64,000 nt of DNA from Caulobacter sp. FWC26. Lineage in GTDB: Bacteria; Pseudomonadota; Alphaproteobacteria; Caulobacterales; Caulobacteraceae. Positions 1-8,757 of the stretch are shown here, piece by piece. Numbering within the stretch: the first letter of the stretch is position 1; the number at the start of each line of letters is the position of its first letter. The stretch lies in assembly GCF_002742645.2 (NCBI RefSeq), contig NZ_CP033875.1, positions 3,326,001-3,390,000 on the forward strand, in the 5' to 3' direction. The notes below the pieces were generated by a model. The model saw nothing but the letters and a program-made list of their open reading frames with translations, had not been told where the DNA came from and did not search any database. Made by a program: the position numbers and the translations under genes.

Positions 1-25
1 CGAACAAGGGACGGGGGAGACGGGG

Positions 26-2128
26 ATGAAGTGGATCCTGCGCGGGATCGGCGGGCTGCTGGCGCTTGTGGTGATCGCGGCCCTGGCCCTGATCGCCATC
101 GATCGCTCCAGCCTGCCCAGGGCGCCCAGCCGGCAAGCGCTGCTCGACAAGGCCAAGCTCTACGACGTCCGGATCCGCCGCGACGAATGGGGCGTGCCGC
201 ACGTGCTGGGCGCCACCGACGCCGATGCGGCCTTCGGCCTTGGCTACGCCCAGAGCGAGGACGACTTCGAGACCCTGCAGGATGTGGTGCTGGCCACGCG
301 CGGCGTGCTGGCCCGCAGCAAGGGCGCCAGCGCCGCGCCGACCGACTATGTGGTCTCGCTGCTGGAGGTCTGGCCGACCGTCGACAAGCACTATGACGCG
401 TTGCCGGCGGACCTGCGCGCGATCATGGAGGCCTATGCCGATGGGGTCAGCCTCTATGTCGCCAAACATCCGGAGAAGGCCAAGCCCGGCCTTCTGCCCG
501 TCACCGGCAAGGACGTCGCCGCCGGCTTCATCTTCAAGCAGCCCTTTTTCTACGGCCTGGACGGCGAGCTGCGCCGGATCACCGCCCCGGCGACAAAGGG
601 ACCACCGCCCAAGGGGTCCAACGGGCTTGCGACGGCCCCCTCGCGCAGCGTCGACGGCGCCACGCGGCTGTTGGTGAACTCCCACCAGCCCTACACCGGC
701 CCGGTCGCCTGGTACGAAGCCGTCGTTCAGAGCGGCCAGGGCTGGCACGTGGCCGGCGGCTTCTTTCCCGGTTCGCCGTTCATGTTGCACGGACACAACG
801 CAACGCTCGGCTGGGCCAACACCGTCTCCAAGCCCGACCTGGTCGACGTCTATCGTCTCACCATCAACCCGGCCAACAAGAACCAGTACCGGCTGGACGG
901 CCAGTGGAAGGATTTCGACAAGCGTTATGTCACCCTGCGCGTGAAGCTTTTGGGCCCCATCGTCCTGCCGGTCCGCAAGGCGGTGCTGCGCTCCGCGCAC
1001 GGGCCGGTGCTGGAGACCAAGCAAGGCGTCTTCGCCATCCGCTATGCGGGCATGGGCGAGTGGCGCCAGCCGCTGCAGTACTGGCGGCTCAACCGGGCGC
1101 GGACCCTCGAGGACTGGCGCGCCGCGATCGCCACCCACGCCATCCCCAGCCTGAACTACGTCTATGCCGACGCGGCCGGAAACATCGGCTTCGTGCACAA
1201 CGGCCAATACCCGAACCGCAAGGCCAAGGCCGACTGGAGCGGCGTGTTGCCCGGCGATCGCTCCGACCTGATCTGGCAAGGCTATTTGCCCGTCGAGCAG
1301 AGCCCGCAACTGTGGAATCCGAAGTCGGGCCTCGTCTTCAACTCCAACAACACGCCCTTCGAGGCCAGCGAGGCGGCCGATAACCTCAAGCCGGCGGACT
1401 TCCCGGCGTCCATGGGCCTGCAGACCAACATGACCAACCGCGCCTGGCGGGCCCTGGAGACCTTCGGCGCCGACCGTGCGATCACCGAGGCCAGCTTCCG
1501 CGCCCACAAGTTCGACGTCGCTTTCAGCGATCGTTCCAGCGTCATGGCGATGGTGCGCGAGGTGCTCGCGGTCGATCCCAAGGGCGACGCCGACCTCGCC
1601 GAGGCCCAGGAGATCCTGCGCGCCTGGAACAAGCAGGCCGACCGCGCCAACCGCGGCGCGGCCCTGGCCGCGCTGATGAGCCAGCCGATCCTCTTCGCCA
1701 ACACGAACGGCGACCCGGCGCCCGCGCCGATCGACAGCCTGCGTGCGGCGATCAAGACGCTGAAGACCCACTTTGGCCGCCTGGATCCGGAGTGGGGCGA
1801 GGTCAATCGAATCCGACGCGGCAAGGTCGATCTGCCGATCGACGGCGCCGCCGACACCTTCCGCTCGGTCTGGGGCAAGCCCCAGAAGGACGGGACCACC
1901 ACCGCCGACGGCGGCGACACGCTCGTGATGTTCGTGACTTGGGACAAGGCGGGCGGGCTGCGATCGGAGAGCATCCACCAGTTCGGCTCGGCGACCCTGG
2001 ACGCGACCTCGCCGCACTACGCCGACCAGACGCCGCTGTTCGTGGCCATGAAGACCAAGCCTGTGCGCTTCACAGAGGACCAGCTGAAGGGCCACATCAA
2101 GATCGATTACCGCCCTGGCGAGCGCTGA
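26..2128 (+). CDS. Penicillin acylase family (Ntn-hydrolase) protein
   Basis: A 700-residue protein of the penicillin amidase / acyl-homoserine-lactone acylase family. These enzymes cleave amide bonds and mature by self-cleavage in the periplasm. Residues 5-25 form a hydrophobic N-terminal segment (signal peptide or anchor). The probable autocatalytic nucleophile is Ser198 in a GSNG motif (codon 617-619), preceded by a short linker as expected before the beta chain. The motif HGHNATLGW near residue 255 is typical of the beta subunit. A GGGGGAGA ribosome site precedes ATG 26. The length is usual for the family. The substrate cannot be read from sequence; both beta-lactam and acyl-homoserine-lactone members exist. 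The gene stands alone, upstream of the crystallin pair. Confidence 0.85.
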   Translation: MKWILRGIGGLLALVVIAALALIAIDRSSLPRAPSRQALLDKAKLYDVRIRRDEWGVPHVLGATDADAAFGLGYAQSEDDFETLQDVVLATRGVLARSKGASAAPTDYVVSLLEVWPTVDKHYDALPADLRAIMEAYADGVSLYVAKHPEKAKPGLLPVTGKDVAAGFIFKQPFFYGLDGELRRITAPATKGPPPKGSNGLATAPSRSVDGATRLLVNSHQPYTGPVAWYEAVVQSGQGWHVAGGFFPGSPFMLHGHNATLGWANTVSKPDLVDVYRLTINPANKNQYRLDGQWKDFDKRYVTLRVKLLGPIVLPVRKAVLRSAHGPVLETKQGVFAIRYAGMGEWRQPLQYWRLNRARTLEDWRAAIATHAIPSLNYVYADAAGNIGFVHNGQYPNRKAKADWSGVLPGDRSDLIWQGYLPVEQSPQLWNPKSGLVFNSNNTPFEASEAADNLKPADFPASMGLQTNMTNRAWRALETFGADRAITEASFRAHKFDVAFSDRSSVMAMVREVLAVDPKGDADLAEAQEILRAWNKQADRANRGAALAALMSQPILFANTNGDPAPAPIDSLRAAIKTLKTHFGRLDPEWGEVNRIRRGKVDLPIDGAADTFRSVWGKPQKDGTTTADGGDTLVMFVTWDKAGGLRSESIHQFGSATLDATSPHYADQTPLFVAMKTKPVRFTEDQLKGHIKIDYRPGER

Positions 2129-2213
2129 ACGATCGAGCTGAGCCGTTCAGCCGCCGTTCAGGCGCGGCGCGGCTAGGTTACATCAACGATCACGCCTCGG
2201 TTGGGGGAACATC

Positions 2214-2816
2214 ATGCGTAAGACCTTCGCGCTCGCGGCCTTCTCCGTCCTGGCCATGGCCAGCGCGGCCTCGGCCCAGGCGCCCTATTGGAACGGCCGC
2301 TACGATGACCCGCCGCGCGGCTCCTATACCCGCTCCTGCCGCGAGATCACGGCCTTCAACGGTCAGGTCTGGGCGCGCTGCCAGACCGATCGGGGCGGTT
2401 GGGAATGGAGCAGCGCGCGCGCTCGCGATTGCGGCGGCCAGGGCCTGGAAAACCGTGATGGCCGCCTGCAATGCGCCGGCTTCGTGGGTCCTGGCCCCGG
2501 CCCGGGCGGCGGCGGTTGGAACGGTGGCGGCGGACGCCCGCCCTACGGCGGCGGCGGCGGCGGTTATCGCGGCGACATCCTGATGTTCGAGGACGCCGGT
2601 TACCAAGGCCGCGTCTACGAGGTGATGGGCGACACGCCCGATCTCGACGTCGCGCGCTTCAACGACAAGGCCTCGTCCATCCGCATCGTGCGCGGTCAGT
2701 GGGAAATCTGCGAGCACGCCAACTACCAGGGCCGCTGCAGCCGCCTAGACGCCGATCAATACGTTCTTCCGCGCGAGTGGAACGACGCCATCAGCTCCAT
2801 CCGCCGCATTCGCTGA
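2214..2816 (+). CDS. Secreted beta/gamma-crystallin family protein
   Basis: A 200-residue exported protein with a signal peptide ending near ASAQA (residue 23). An N-terminal Cys-containing part (CREI, CQTDRGGW, CGGQG, CAGF) resembles CVNH-type lectin repeats. A Gly-rich linker (about residues 95-122) follows, then a beta/gamma-crystallin domain with two Greek-key motifs (ILMFEDAGYQGR and WEICEHANYQGRC). Crystallin domains often bind calcium and lie outside the cytoplasm. The next gene encodes a second crystallin protein only 11 bases downstream, so the two probably form an operon. No enzymatic motif is visible. The CVNH reading is tentative. Confidence 0.8.
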   Translation: MRKTFALAAFSVLAMASAASAQAPYWNGRYDDPPRGSYTRSCREITAFNGQVWARCQTDRGGWEWSSARARDCGGQGLENRDGRLQCAGFVGPGPGPGGGGWNGGGGRPPYGGGGGGYRGDILMFEDAGYQGRVYEVMGDTPDLDVARFNDKASSIRIVRGQWEICEHANYQGRCSRLDADQYVLPREWNDAISSIRRIR

Positions 2817-2827
2817 GGGAGGCCTCC

Positions 2828-3244
2828 ATGCGCAAGACCGCATTCCTGATCACCTGCGGCGCCCTGGCGCTGCTGACCACCCAGGCCCTGGCGCAAGATC
2901 GCGACTGGGACCGCCGCGACCACCGCTACGAGCAGCGGGATGACCGTTATGACCGTCGCGACGACCGGCGGGACGACCGCCGCGATCGCTGGGGCGGCGG
3001 CGGGGTCGTGCTGTTCGAGCACCGCGACTTCTACGGCGACGCCCGGCCGATCCGGGGCGACATGCCCGATCTGGCGCGGATCGGCTTCAATGACCGCGTC
3101 TCCTCGATACGGATCTCGCGGGGGGCCTGGGAGTTCTGCGAGCACGCCTACTTCCAGGGACGCTGTTGGGTGTACGACTACGATGTCGGGGTGCTGCCCA
3201 ATCGACAGAACGACCGCTTCAGCTCGGTCCGCCGGGTTCGCTGA
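2828..3244 (+). CDS. Secreted beta/gamma-crystallin family protein
   Basis: A 138-residue protein starting at ATG 2828, behind a GAGGGAGG ribosome site. A signal peptide (cleavage after ALAQ) is followed by a highly charged Asp/Arg repeat tract (about residues 21-52, built of RDDR/YDRR units), then a crystallin domain with paired Greek-key signatures (VVLFEHRDFYGDAR and WEFCEHAYFQGRCW). The C-terminal half closely resembles the preceding gene, suggesting tandem duplication with an exchanged N-terminal module. The charged tract could bind polyanions or metal; that is inference. Confidence 0.8.
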   Translation: MRKTAFLITCGALALLTTQALAQDRDWDRRDHRYEQRDDRYDRRDDRRDDRRDRWGGGGVVLFEHRDFYGDARPIRGDMPDLARIGFNDRVSSIRISRGAWEFCEHAYFQGRCWVYDYDVGVLPNRQNDRFSSVRRVR

Positions 3245-3327
3245 CCGCCCGGCCGCGCCCGGCCCTTGAAGCTCGGCGCGGCCCATGGCTAAGGTCGCCG
3301 CGATCCCGTCCAAGGTGGAGTTTTCGG

Positions 3328-3465
3328 ATGCGTAAGTTGGTTGTCCTCGCCGTCGCCGCCTCGGCGCTGCTCGTTTCGGCCTGCAACACCATCGAAGGCG
3401 TTGGCCGTGACGTCTCGTCGGCCGGCAAGGCCGTCAGCGGCGCCGCGCGCGACGCCAAGCACTAG
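3328..3465 (+). CDS. Entericidin EcnA/EcnB-like small lipoprotein
   Basis: A 45-residue lipoprotein precursor. The signal sequence ends in a lipobox (VSAC, Cys at residue 19), followed by CNTIEGVGRDV and an Ala/Gly/Lys-rich helix (AGKAVSGAARDAK), the hallmark of the entericidin family. Family members are small outer-membrane-associated lipoproteins linked to envelope stress or toxin-antidote pairs in enterobacteria; their role in Caulobacter is unknown. A GGTGGAG ribosome site sits just upstream. Confidence 0.85.
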   Translation: MRKLVVLAVAASALLVSACNTIEGVGRDVSSAGKAVSGAARDAKH

Positions 3466-3535
3466 CCGCTCAAGGCTATAGCTCTGGGCCATGCGACGGC
3501 GGGTCGCCCTTTTCTCGCCGTCGCTGCAGGCGCAT

Positions 3536-3928
3536 ATGGACGCCATGTCTGAGCCTCATCCCTCCGCGTCCGTGTTCACAGGCCTCAAGCGCGGCCTTCA
3601 GCACCGCTGCCCCAACTGTGGCGAGGGCCGGCTGTATCGGCGCTATCTGAAGGTGGAGCCGGTCTGCGAGGCATGCGGCCACGAACTGGGCCTCTATCCC
3701 GCCGATGACGGTCCGGCCTATTTCACGATCCTGCTGGTCGGCCACGTCATCGTGGCGCCCATGCTGATCTTCCCGTGGATCTGGGAAGCCTCGCCGTGGC
3801 TGGTGGCGCCGCTGACCCTGATCCCCCTGACGACCCTGACCCTGGTCGCGCTGCCCCGCGTGAAGGGCGCCGTGATCGGCATGCTGTGGGCCATCAAGAT
3901 CCGCAAGGCGGAAGACGCGCCGACCTGA
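3536..3928 (+). CDS. DUF983 family membrane protein
   Basis: About 130 residues from ATG 3536 (ATG 3545 is also possible; an upstream ATG at 3491 would add an unconserved leader). A CPNCGEG...CEACG zinc-ribbon-like cysteine set is followed by two hydrophobic segments (YFTILLVGHVIVAPMLIF and LVAPLTLIPLTTLTLVALP) and a conserved RVKGA-IG-LWAIK end. This is the DUF983 arrangement, found mainly in alphaproteobacteria and of unknown function. Confidence 0.8.
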   Translation: MDAMSEPHPSASVFTGLKRGLQHRCPNCGEGRLYRRYLKVEPVCEACGHELGLYPADDGPAYFTILLVGHVIVAPMLIFPWIWEASPWLVAPLTLIPLTTLTLVALPRVKGAVIGMLWAIKIRKAEDAPT

Positions 3929-4032
3929 CGGAACCTTTCCGGTCGGAACCGACAAGCGGCGCCGCGAATTCCGAACCCATGACCTCGCGTCGCCACGGTG
4001 GCTGACGCGGGCTCGGAGGGAACTCTCGGACC

Positions 4033-4188
4033 ATGCTTGGCACGATCCTTATCATCATCCTGATCCTGGCCCTGATCGGCGCGCTGCCCACCTGGGGCCA
4101 CAGCCGCTCGTGGGGCTACTTCCCCAGTGGGGGCCTTGGCCTGATCCTCGTGATCCTCATTATCCTGGTGCTGATGGGCAGAATCTAG
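4033..4188 (+). CDS. DUF3309 family small membrane protein
   Basis: A 51-residue protein. Two hydrophobic stretches (MLGTILIIILILALIGALP and GLGLILVILIILVLMG) surround the motif WGHSRSWGYFPSGG. This matches the DUF3309 family of very small membrane proteins common in Proteobacteria and often stress-associated. A GGAGGGAA ribosome site lies about 8 bases before ATG 4033. Confidence 0.8.
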   Translation: MLGTILIIILILALIGALPTWGHSRSWGYFPSGGLGLILVILIILVLMGRI

Positions 4189-4251
4189 CACCGCCTTGCC
4201 CTGACACGACGTTCGCCTAATCTCCCCCTTCGAACTGAGGGGGGAGATTTC

Positions 4252-5685
4252 ATGACGGCGACAGCCGAGGCCACGCGCCTCACGCCGATGGCCAGGGCCC
4301 GGGCGATCCTGGGCGGCTCGGCCGGCAATCTAGTCGAATGGTACGACTGGTTCGCCTACGCCGCCTTCACCCTCTATTTCGCGCCCGCCTTCTTTCCTAA
4401 GGGCGACCAGACCGTCCAGCTGCTGCAGGCGGCGGCGGTCTTCTTCCTGGGGTTCGTCGCGCGCCCGATCGGCGCCTGGCTGATGGGCCTCTATGCCGAT
4501 CACGCGGGTCGCCGCGCGGCGCTGTCGGTTTCTGTGGCGCTGATGTGTGGCGGCGCCCTGATCATCGCCGTCACCCCGGACTTCAAGACCATAGGCCTGT
4601 GGGCCCCCGCCATCCTGCTGTTCGCCCGCGTGCTGCAAGGGCTGTCGGTCGGCGGCGAGTATGGGGCCAGCGCCACCTATATGAGCGAGATGGCGGGGAA
4701 GGCCCGCCGCGGCTTCTGGTCAAGCTTCCACTATGTGACCCTGATCGCTGGCCAGCTGCTGGCGCTGGGCGTTCTGATCATTCTGCAACGCACCCTGGGC
4801 GAAGAGGCCCTGAAGGCCTGGGCCTGGCGGGTTCCGTTCATCATCGGCGCCCTGCTGGCGGTCGTGGTGTTCTGGATCCGTCGCGGGCTTGAGGAGAGCA
4901 TCTCGTTCAAGCGGCCCGCGCAGAGTGAGACCCTGTCCCGGACCCAGGTCGCCAGTGCGGCCGTGTTCTTGCTGCTGACCATCGTCGCGGCCGCCCTGGG
5001 GCTTACCGGCGGACCATCGGCGAAGGCCGCCCAGTATCTGGGCGCGGCGTTCCTGGTCCTGTTCTTCGTCTCGCTGATCGTGCCGCTGATCCGCCGCCAT
5101 CCGCGCGAGAGCCTGCTGATCATGGGCCTGACCGCCGGCGGGTCGCTGACCTTCTATGTCTACACGACCTATATGCAGAAGTTCCTGGTCAACACCGCCG
5201 GGTTCAGCAAGGCGGAGGCGTCCGAGGTCAGCGCCCTCAGCCTGATCGCCTTCATGCTGATGCAGCCGCTGGCCGGCTGGTTGTCGGACCGCTTTGGCCG
5301 CAAGCCGATGCTGATCATCGCGTTTGGGGGCGGCGCCCTGACCATCTGGCCGATCATGACCGCCATCAGCCAGTCAACCTCGGTCGGTGTGGCCCTGGCC
5401 CTGATCCTCGCCGGCGTCGCGTTTCAGTCCTGCTACACCTCGATCAGCGCCGTGGTGAAGGCCGAGATGTTCCCGGCGGAGATCCGCGCCCTGGGCGTCG
5501 CCCTGCCCTACGCCCTGGCCAACGTCCTGTTCGGCGGCACCGCCGAGATGGTCGCCCTGGCCTTCAAGCATGAGAACCTGGAAAGTACGTTCTATCTGTA
5601 TGTCGCCGCGGTGATGACCGTGGGACTGCTCTGTTCGGTCATCCTCAAGGACACCAGTCGCCACAGCCTCATCCATGAGGACTAA
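4252..5685 (+). CDS. MFS transporter, metabolite:H+ symporter (KgtP-like)
   Basis: A 477-residue permease with about 12 hydrophobic segments. The N-terminus (GGSAGNLVEWYDWFAYAAF), the RPIGAWLMG and YADHAGRR motifs between helices 2 and 3, and the second-half signature WLSDRFGRKP mark the metabolite:H+ symporter group, which includes alpha-ketoglutarate permease KgtP and proline/betaine carriers. The substrate is probably a dicarboxylate or similar organic acid. A GGGGGGAGA ribosome site precedes ATG 4252. The central loop is longer than in E. coli KgtP. Confidence 0.85.
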   Translation: MTATAEATRLTPMARARAILGGSAGNLVEWYDWFAYAAFTLYFAPAFFPKGDQTVQLLQAAAVFFLGFVARPIGAWLMGLYADHAGRRAALSVSVALMCGGALIIAVTPDFKTIGLWAPAILLFARVLQGLSVGGEYGASATYMSEMAGKARRGFWSSFHYVTLIAGQLLALGVLIILQRTLGEEALKAWAWRVPFIIGALLAVVVFWIRRGLEESISFKRPAQSETLSRTQVASAAVFLLLTIVAAALGLTGGPSAKAAQYLGAAFLVLFFVSLIVPLIRRHPRESLLIMGLTAGGSLTFYVYTTYMQKFLVNTAGFSKAEASEVSALSLIAFMLMQPLAGWLSDRFGRKPMLIIAFGGGALTIWPIMTAISQSTSVGVALALILAGVAFQSCYTSISAVVKAEMFPAEIRALGVALPYALANVLFGGTAEMVALAFKHENLESTFYLYVAAVMTVGLLCSVILKDTSRHSLIHED

Positions 5686-5725
5686 GCCAGTTTTCCGACT
5701 CTCAGGCTGCGTCTAGACTTCACCC

Positions 5726-6478
5726 ATGCCGTTGCTCGACATCATCGCCCTCACCGTCTTCGCGTGCTGCTGGATGCTGTACGAGACGATGCTCAAGCGC
5801 CTTGGCGAGGGCGGCGGCGTGCTGAACACCGACATGACGGTGATCCGCCGCCGGTGGATGCAGGAGATGGCGGTGCGTGAGGTGGCGCTGCTGGACGGCC
5901 AACTCCTGGGTCACGCGATCAATTCAGCGAGCTTTTTCGCCTCTTCGAACCTGATCCTGATCGCCGCCGCCGCAGGCGTGCTGTTCGGCGGCGACACCGC
6001 CCTGAAGAGCGTCGAGGGCCTGGCCGTCCTGGCCAAGACGACGCCGTTGATGTTCCAGATCAAGCTGGGCCTTGTGCTGGTGGCGCTGGCGCGGGGTCTG
6101 CTCGACTTCATCTGGGCCATTCGCCAGATGAACTACTGCTTGGCCGCAATCGGCGCGACGCCGATGTGGTCCCCGCCCTCCGTGCTGGCGGAATACGCCG
6201 AGGCGGCTGGCGGAATCCTGAACCCCGCCCTGTCCGCGTTCAATGCAGGTGTCCGGGCCTACTACTTCGCGCTGGCGGCGGCGGTCTGGCTGCTCGGGCC
6301 GCTGCCCTTCCTGATCGCGACGCTGGGCGCGATGGGCTTACTGCTGTGGCGACAGCGTCGGAGCCGCGCCTCAATGGCGGTCCGTAAGGTCCGGCAAATC
6401 CTGGAGCGACAACCGGTGGTGCACGGCCCGCACCACGCAGGTCGTTCGGCGGCAGAGGCGCCCGAAGACCGGGTCTAA
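5726..6478 (+). CDS. DUF599 family membrane protein
   Basis: A 250-residue inner-membrane protein with about four hydrophobic segments. It shows the DUF599 features: an N-terminal Y-x-x-M helix, NTDMTVIRRRWMQEM, DGQLLGHAINSASFFASSNLILIAA and a C-terminal FIWAIRQMNYC-AAIGA block. Family function is unknown. The C-terminal 30 residues are basic and not conserved. It is followed by about 580 bases without a gene. Confidence 0.8.
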   Translation: MPLLDIIALTVFACCWMLYETMLKRLGEGGGVLNTDMTVIRRRWMQEMAVREVALLDGQLLGHAINSASFFASSNLILIAAAAGVLFGGDTALKSVEGLAVLAKTTPLMFQIKLGLVLVALARGLLDFIWAIRQMNYCLAAIGATPMWSPPSVLAEYAEAAGGILNPALSAFNAGVRAYYFALAAAVWLLGPLPFLIATLGAMGLLLWRQRRSRASMAVRKVRQILERQPVVHGPHHAGRSAAEAPEDRV

Positions 6479-7056
6479 CGGCTCTGACGCTCGTCCCAAG
6501 TTGGAAGCTGAACCCTAGGAACGGGGTTAACCACGCCGCGTTGACAAGACAGCGAACCAGCGCCGCCCAGATGCAATAAGCCCCGCCGGTGACTCGGTCT
6601 CCGGCGGGGCTAATGGGAAGTCTTGTGGGTAGACCCTCCCTACATAGCGCAACCGGCGCCGGTTCGCAACCGTTCTGCTACGAGAATCCGACACTTCGCC
6701 GTGAATTCGGAGTGCAACTTCCGCTATTGCCGGAGGGCTGTCAGATTCCTGACGGCGGGGTCAAAATATCAAAGCCCACAAAACGACGAGCCGAACCAGC
6801 AAAGCACAGCTCTCAATTTGAAAATCTCTCAGAGAGAATAGCGACCTAAACGGAAAATCGAAAGATCAACTCTAGCCGCGAACTGTAGTCCAGAAAAACG
6901 AGAACTATGCCGGTTAAGATTTTAGACGAACAAATCAGGCAATAGCGGGGCGGGATGTCTGGGCATTTTCTCGCCGCTCACGCGAGAATCTTGCGTGGCG
7001 CTTCGCGTCGCCATAACACACCCCGCCCGCGCACACGCTATGCGCGCATAGCCCCC
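6479..7056. other. Non-coding stretch with hairpin, palindrome and AT-rich segment
   Basis: No convincing gene was found. The stretch holds a strong GC hairpin (6580-6610), a perfect 14-base palindrome AACCGGCGCCGGTT at 6651-6664, and an AT-rich segment (about 6760-6960) unlike the surrounding DNA. Short ORFs here (for example 6589-6849) have no ribosome site and cross the hairpin. The hairpin and the sequence around it could belong to a small RNA, but this is not proven. Confidence 0.5.
6580..6610. terminator. GC-rich hairpin, terminator-like
   Basis: A perfect 10-base-pair stem GCCCCGCCGG / CCGGCGGGGC with an 11-base loop. On the minus strand the stem is followed by TTATTGC, a weak T-rich tail; on the plus strand by TAATGGG. 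It could end the DUF599 transcript or a small minus-strand transcript. Confidence 0.45.
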
Positions 7057-8592
7057 TTACAGGCCGAGCGCGGTCCAGATCGGCAAGACATTGTCTTCCC
7101 ACGCTTTGGCTTGCGCCTTCAGTTCGGTGAGATTGTCCTCGCCCTGCAGGGTGACCCCCTCCTTCACGATCGACTGCCCCTGCGCGCTCAGAGTCTGATA
7201 CGCGAAGGTGGCCCAGTCGTCGGCGGTCTTGCCGCCTTGCTCCCGGCTCAGCCAGAACAGTTGGGAGAACCGCGGCGCAGTCACACCTCCGCCCGTGACC
7301 GGCGAAGCGAAGTGGGCGATCTCGCCCGTCGACAAGGACCGCCCAGCGATCGCGGTGTTCAGCGCCTTCGTGCGGGTTTTCGCCGCGTCGCTATCGGCAT
7401 CGGCCACCACGGAAGACAGGACGCCCAGCCCCAACAGAACCGTCAGAGCCGAAGTGATCTGCGGGAACTGGATATTGCTCTTGGCGAGTTGGGTCTCGAT
7501 TTCGGCGACCGAATGCGGACGGTGATCCAGCAGCAGGTCGAAGAGCGGGCGGTAGACCGTATCGACCAGGTTCGCCTCGCCCAGAATGCCCCTGACCTTG
7601 GTCGGCAGGTCCTTTTCCGCCACGGTCAGAATGACCCGCTCTTGGCGTATGGCGCTCGCCTGCTCATGCACCGACAACTGGCGTACGCCGCGAACCCAAT
7701 AGTCTCTGCGGAACTGCTGATTGGTGCAGAAATCGCGGAGCGTTTCGCGAAGCGAGCCATTGGGTACGCCCTTCATGAACTCCGACTGCTGCGGCGTCAG
7801 GTTCAGTTCGTGCAGGAGGTCCAGGACGTGGGCCGAACACGCAAAGCCCACCTTGGCGTCGCCCAGCCACTTCTCGACGTCCGAGAAGTACATCGGGTGC
7901 CAGTCGCGGTTCATGTACTCGTGCGCGAGATAATGCCGATCCTGCTCCTTGATGCGCTTCAATCGGTCGGCGCCGCCGGGATTGGCCTTCGCGTAGAGCG
8001 GATCCAGCCCCAGGAACTGCTCGATGAAGTTCAGCGCGGCGTCGGTCTGACCGATCACGCCCTGCCCCGGCGCACCCATGACGTCGGCATGATGCTTCAT
8101 AAGGTGACGGATCGGCGCCGAGGCCGACCAGCCCGGCAAGGTGTTGTACGAGATGTAGAGCACGCCGCCCGGTCGCAGCTTGCGGCGGATGAAGTCGACC
8201 AGCACATGCCGGTTGGCGTCCGAGATCCAGGTCCAGATGCCGTGCAGGCCGATGAAGTCGAAATCCGGCAAGTCGGCGCGATTGCAGAACTCGGCGAAAG
8301 CCTCGTCATACAGCTTGGCGTCCGCGCCCGAGAGCCGCCCCATCTCGGCGGCGAAGGCCGCATGAGCCGGGTTGAAGTCAGTGCCGTACCACTTGACGCC
8401 CGGCTGAGCCGCGGCGTGGATCGACACCGACAGGCCCTGACCAAATCCCAGTTCGCAAGCGTTCTCGATCTTGGGCGCGTGGCGCCCCACCAGCAGGAGC
8501 GGGAGCCGGCTCCGCAGCGGGTTCAGCTCGCCATAATAGCCGTATGTATAATTGACGTCCGTGACATAGCCGGCGCTCCACTCAGTCGACAC
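7057..8592 (-). CDS. SAM-dependent methyltransferase with regulatory domain
   Basis: A 511-residue class I methyltransferase. The SAM-binding motif I is ELGFGQG (residues 47-53), with an acidic residue Asp72 after the next strand (YGTDFNP). The sequence GLHGIWTWIS and the RPGG turn follow the Rossmann fold. The central part (about 215-300) matches the methyltransferase regulatory domain family (PF10119), and the C-terminal part is a winged-helix-like region. The target is unknown. It is divergent from a glycosyltransferase and close to S-layer and O-antigen genes, so modification of a surface sugar or protein is plausible but inferred. Confidence 0.8.
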   Translation of the reverse strand: MSTEWSAGYVTDVNYTYGYYGELNPLRSRLPLLLVGRHAPKIENACELGFGQGLSVSIHAAAQPGVKWYGTDFNPAHAAFAAEMGRLSGADAKLYDEAFAEFCNRADLPDFDFIGLHGIWTWISDANRHVLVDFIRRKLRPGGVLYISYNTLPGWSASAPIRHLMKHHADVMGAPGQGVIGQTDAALNFIEQFLGLDPLYAKANPGGADRLKRIKEQDRHYLAHEYMNRDWHPMYFSDVEKWLGDAKVGFACSAHVLDLLHELNLTPQQSEFMKGVPNGSLRETLRDFCTNQQFRRDYWVRGVRQLSVHEQASAIRQERVILTVAEKDLPTKVRGILGEANLVDTVYRPLFDLLLDHRPHSVAEIETQLAKSNIQFPQITSALTVLLGLGVLSSVVADADSDAAKTRTKALNTAIAGRSLSTGEIAHFASPVTGGGVTAPRFSQLFWLSREQGGKTADDWATFAYQTLSAQGQSIVKEGVTLQGEDNLTELKAQAKAWEDNVLPIWTALGL

Positions 8593-8757
8593 GCGTGCGT
8601 TCCTTGAAATCTAGTGGTCTCGAAGCCCGGCGATTAGTCCTTTGCGCGCGGCGACTTGGCAATCGAATTTCGGCACCGAAGCTTTTTTGACGTATTTCGA
8701 TCCCGGCTCGCTATAGATCGACGGTCAGATTTCACATCCAGCTCCGCGCCAATACAC

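Noticed and set aside
6589..6849. 86-residue ORF in the non-coding gap
   Set aside because: Starts inside the hairpin, has no ribosome site, and its composition does not look like protein of this genome.
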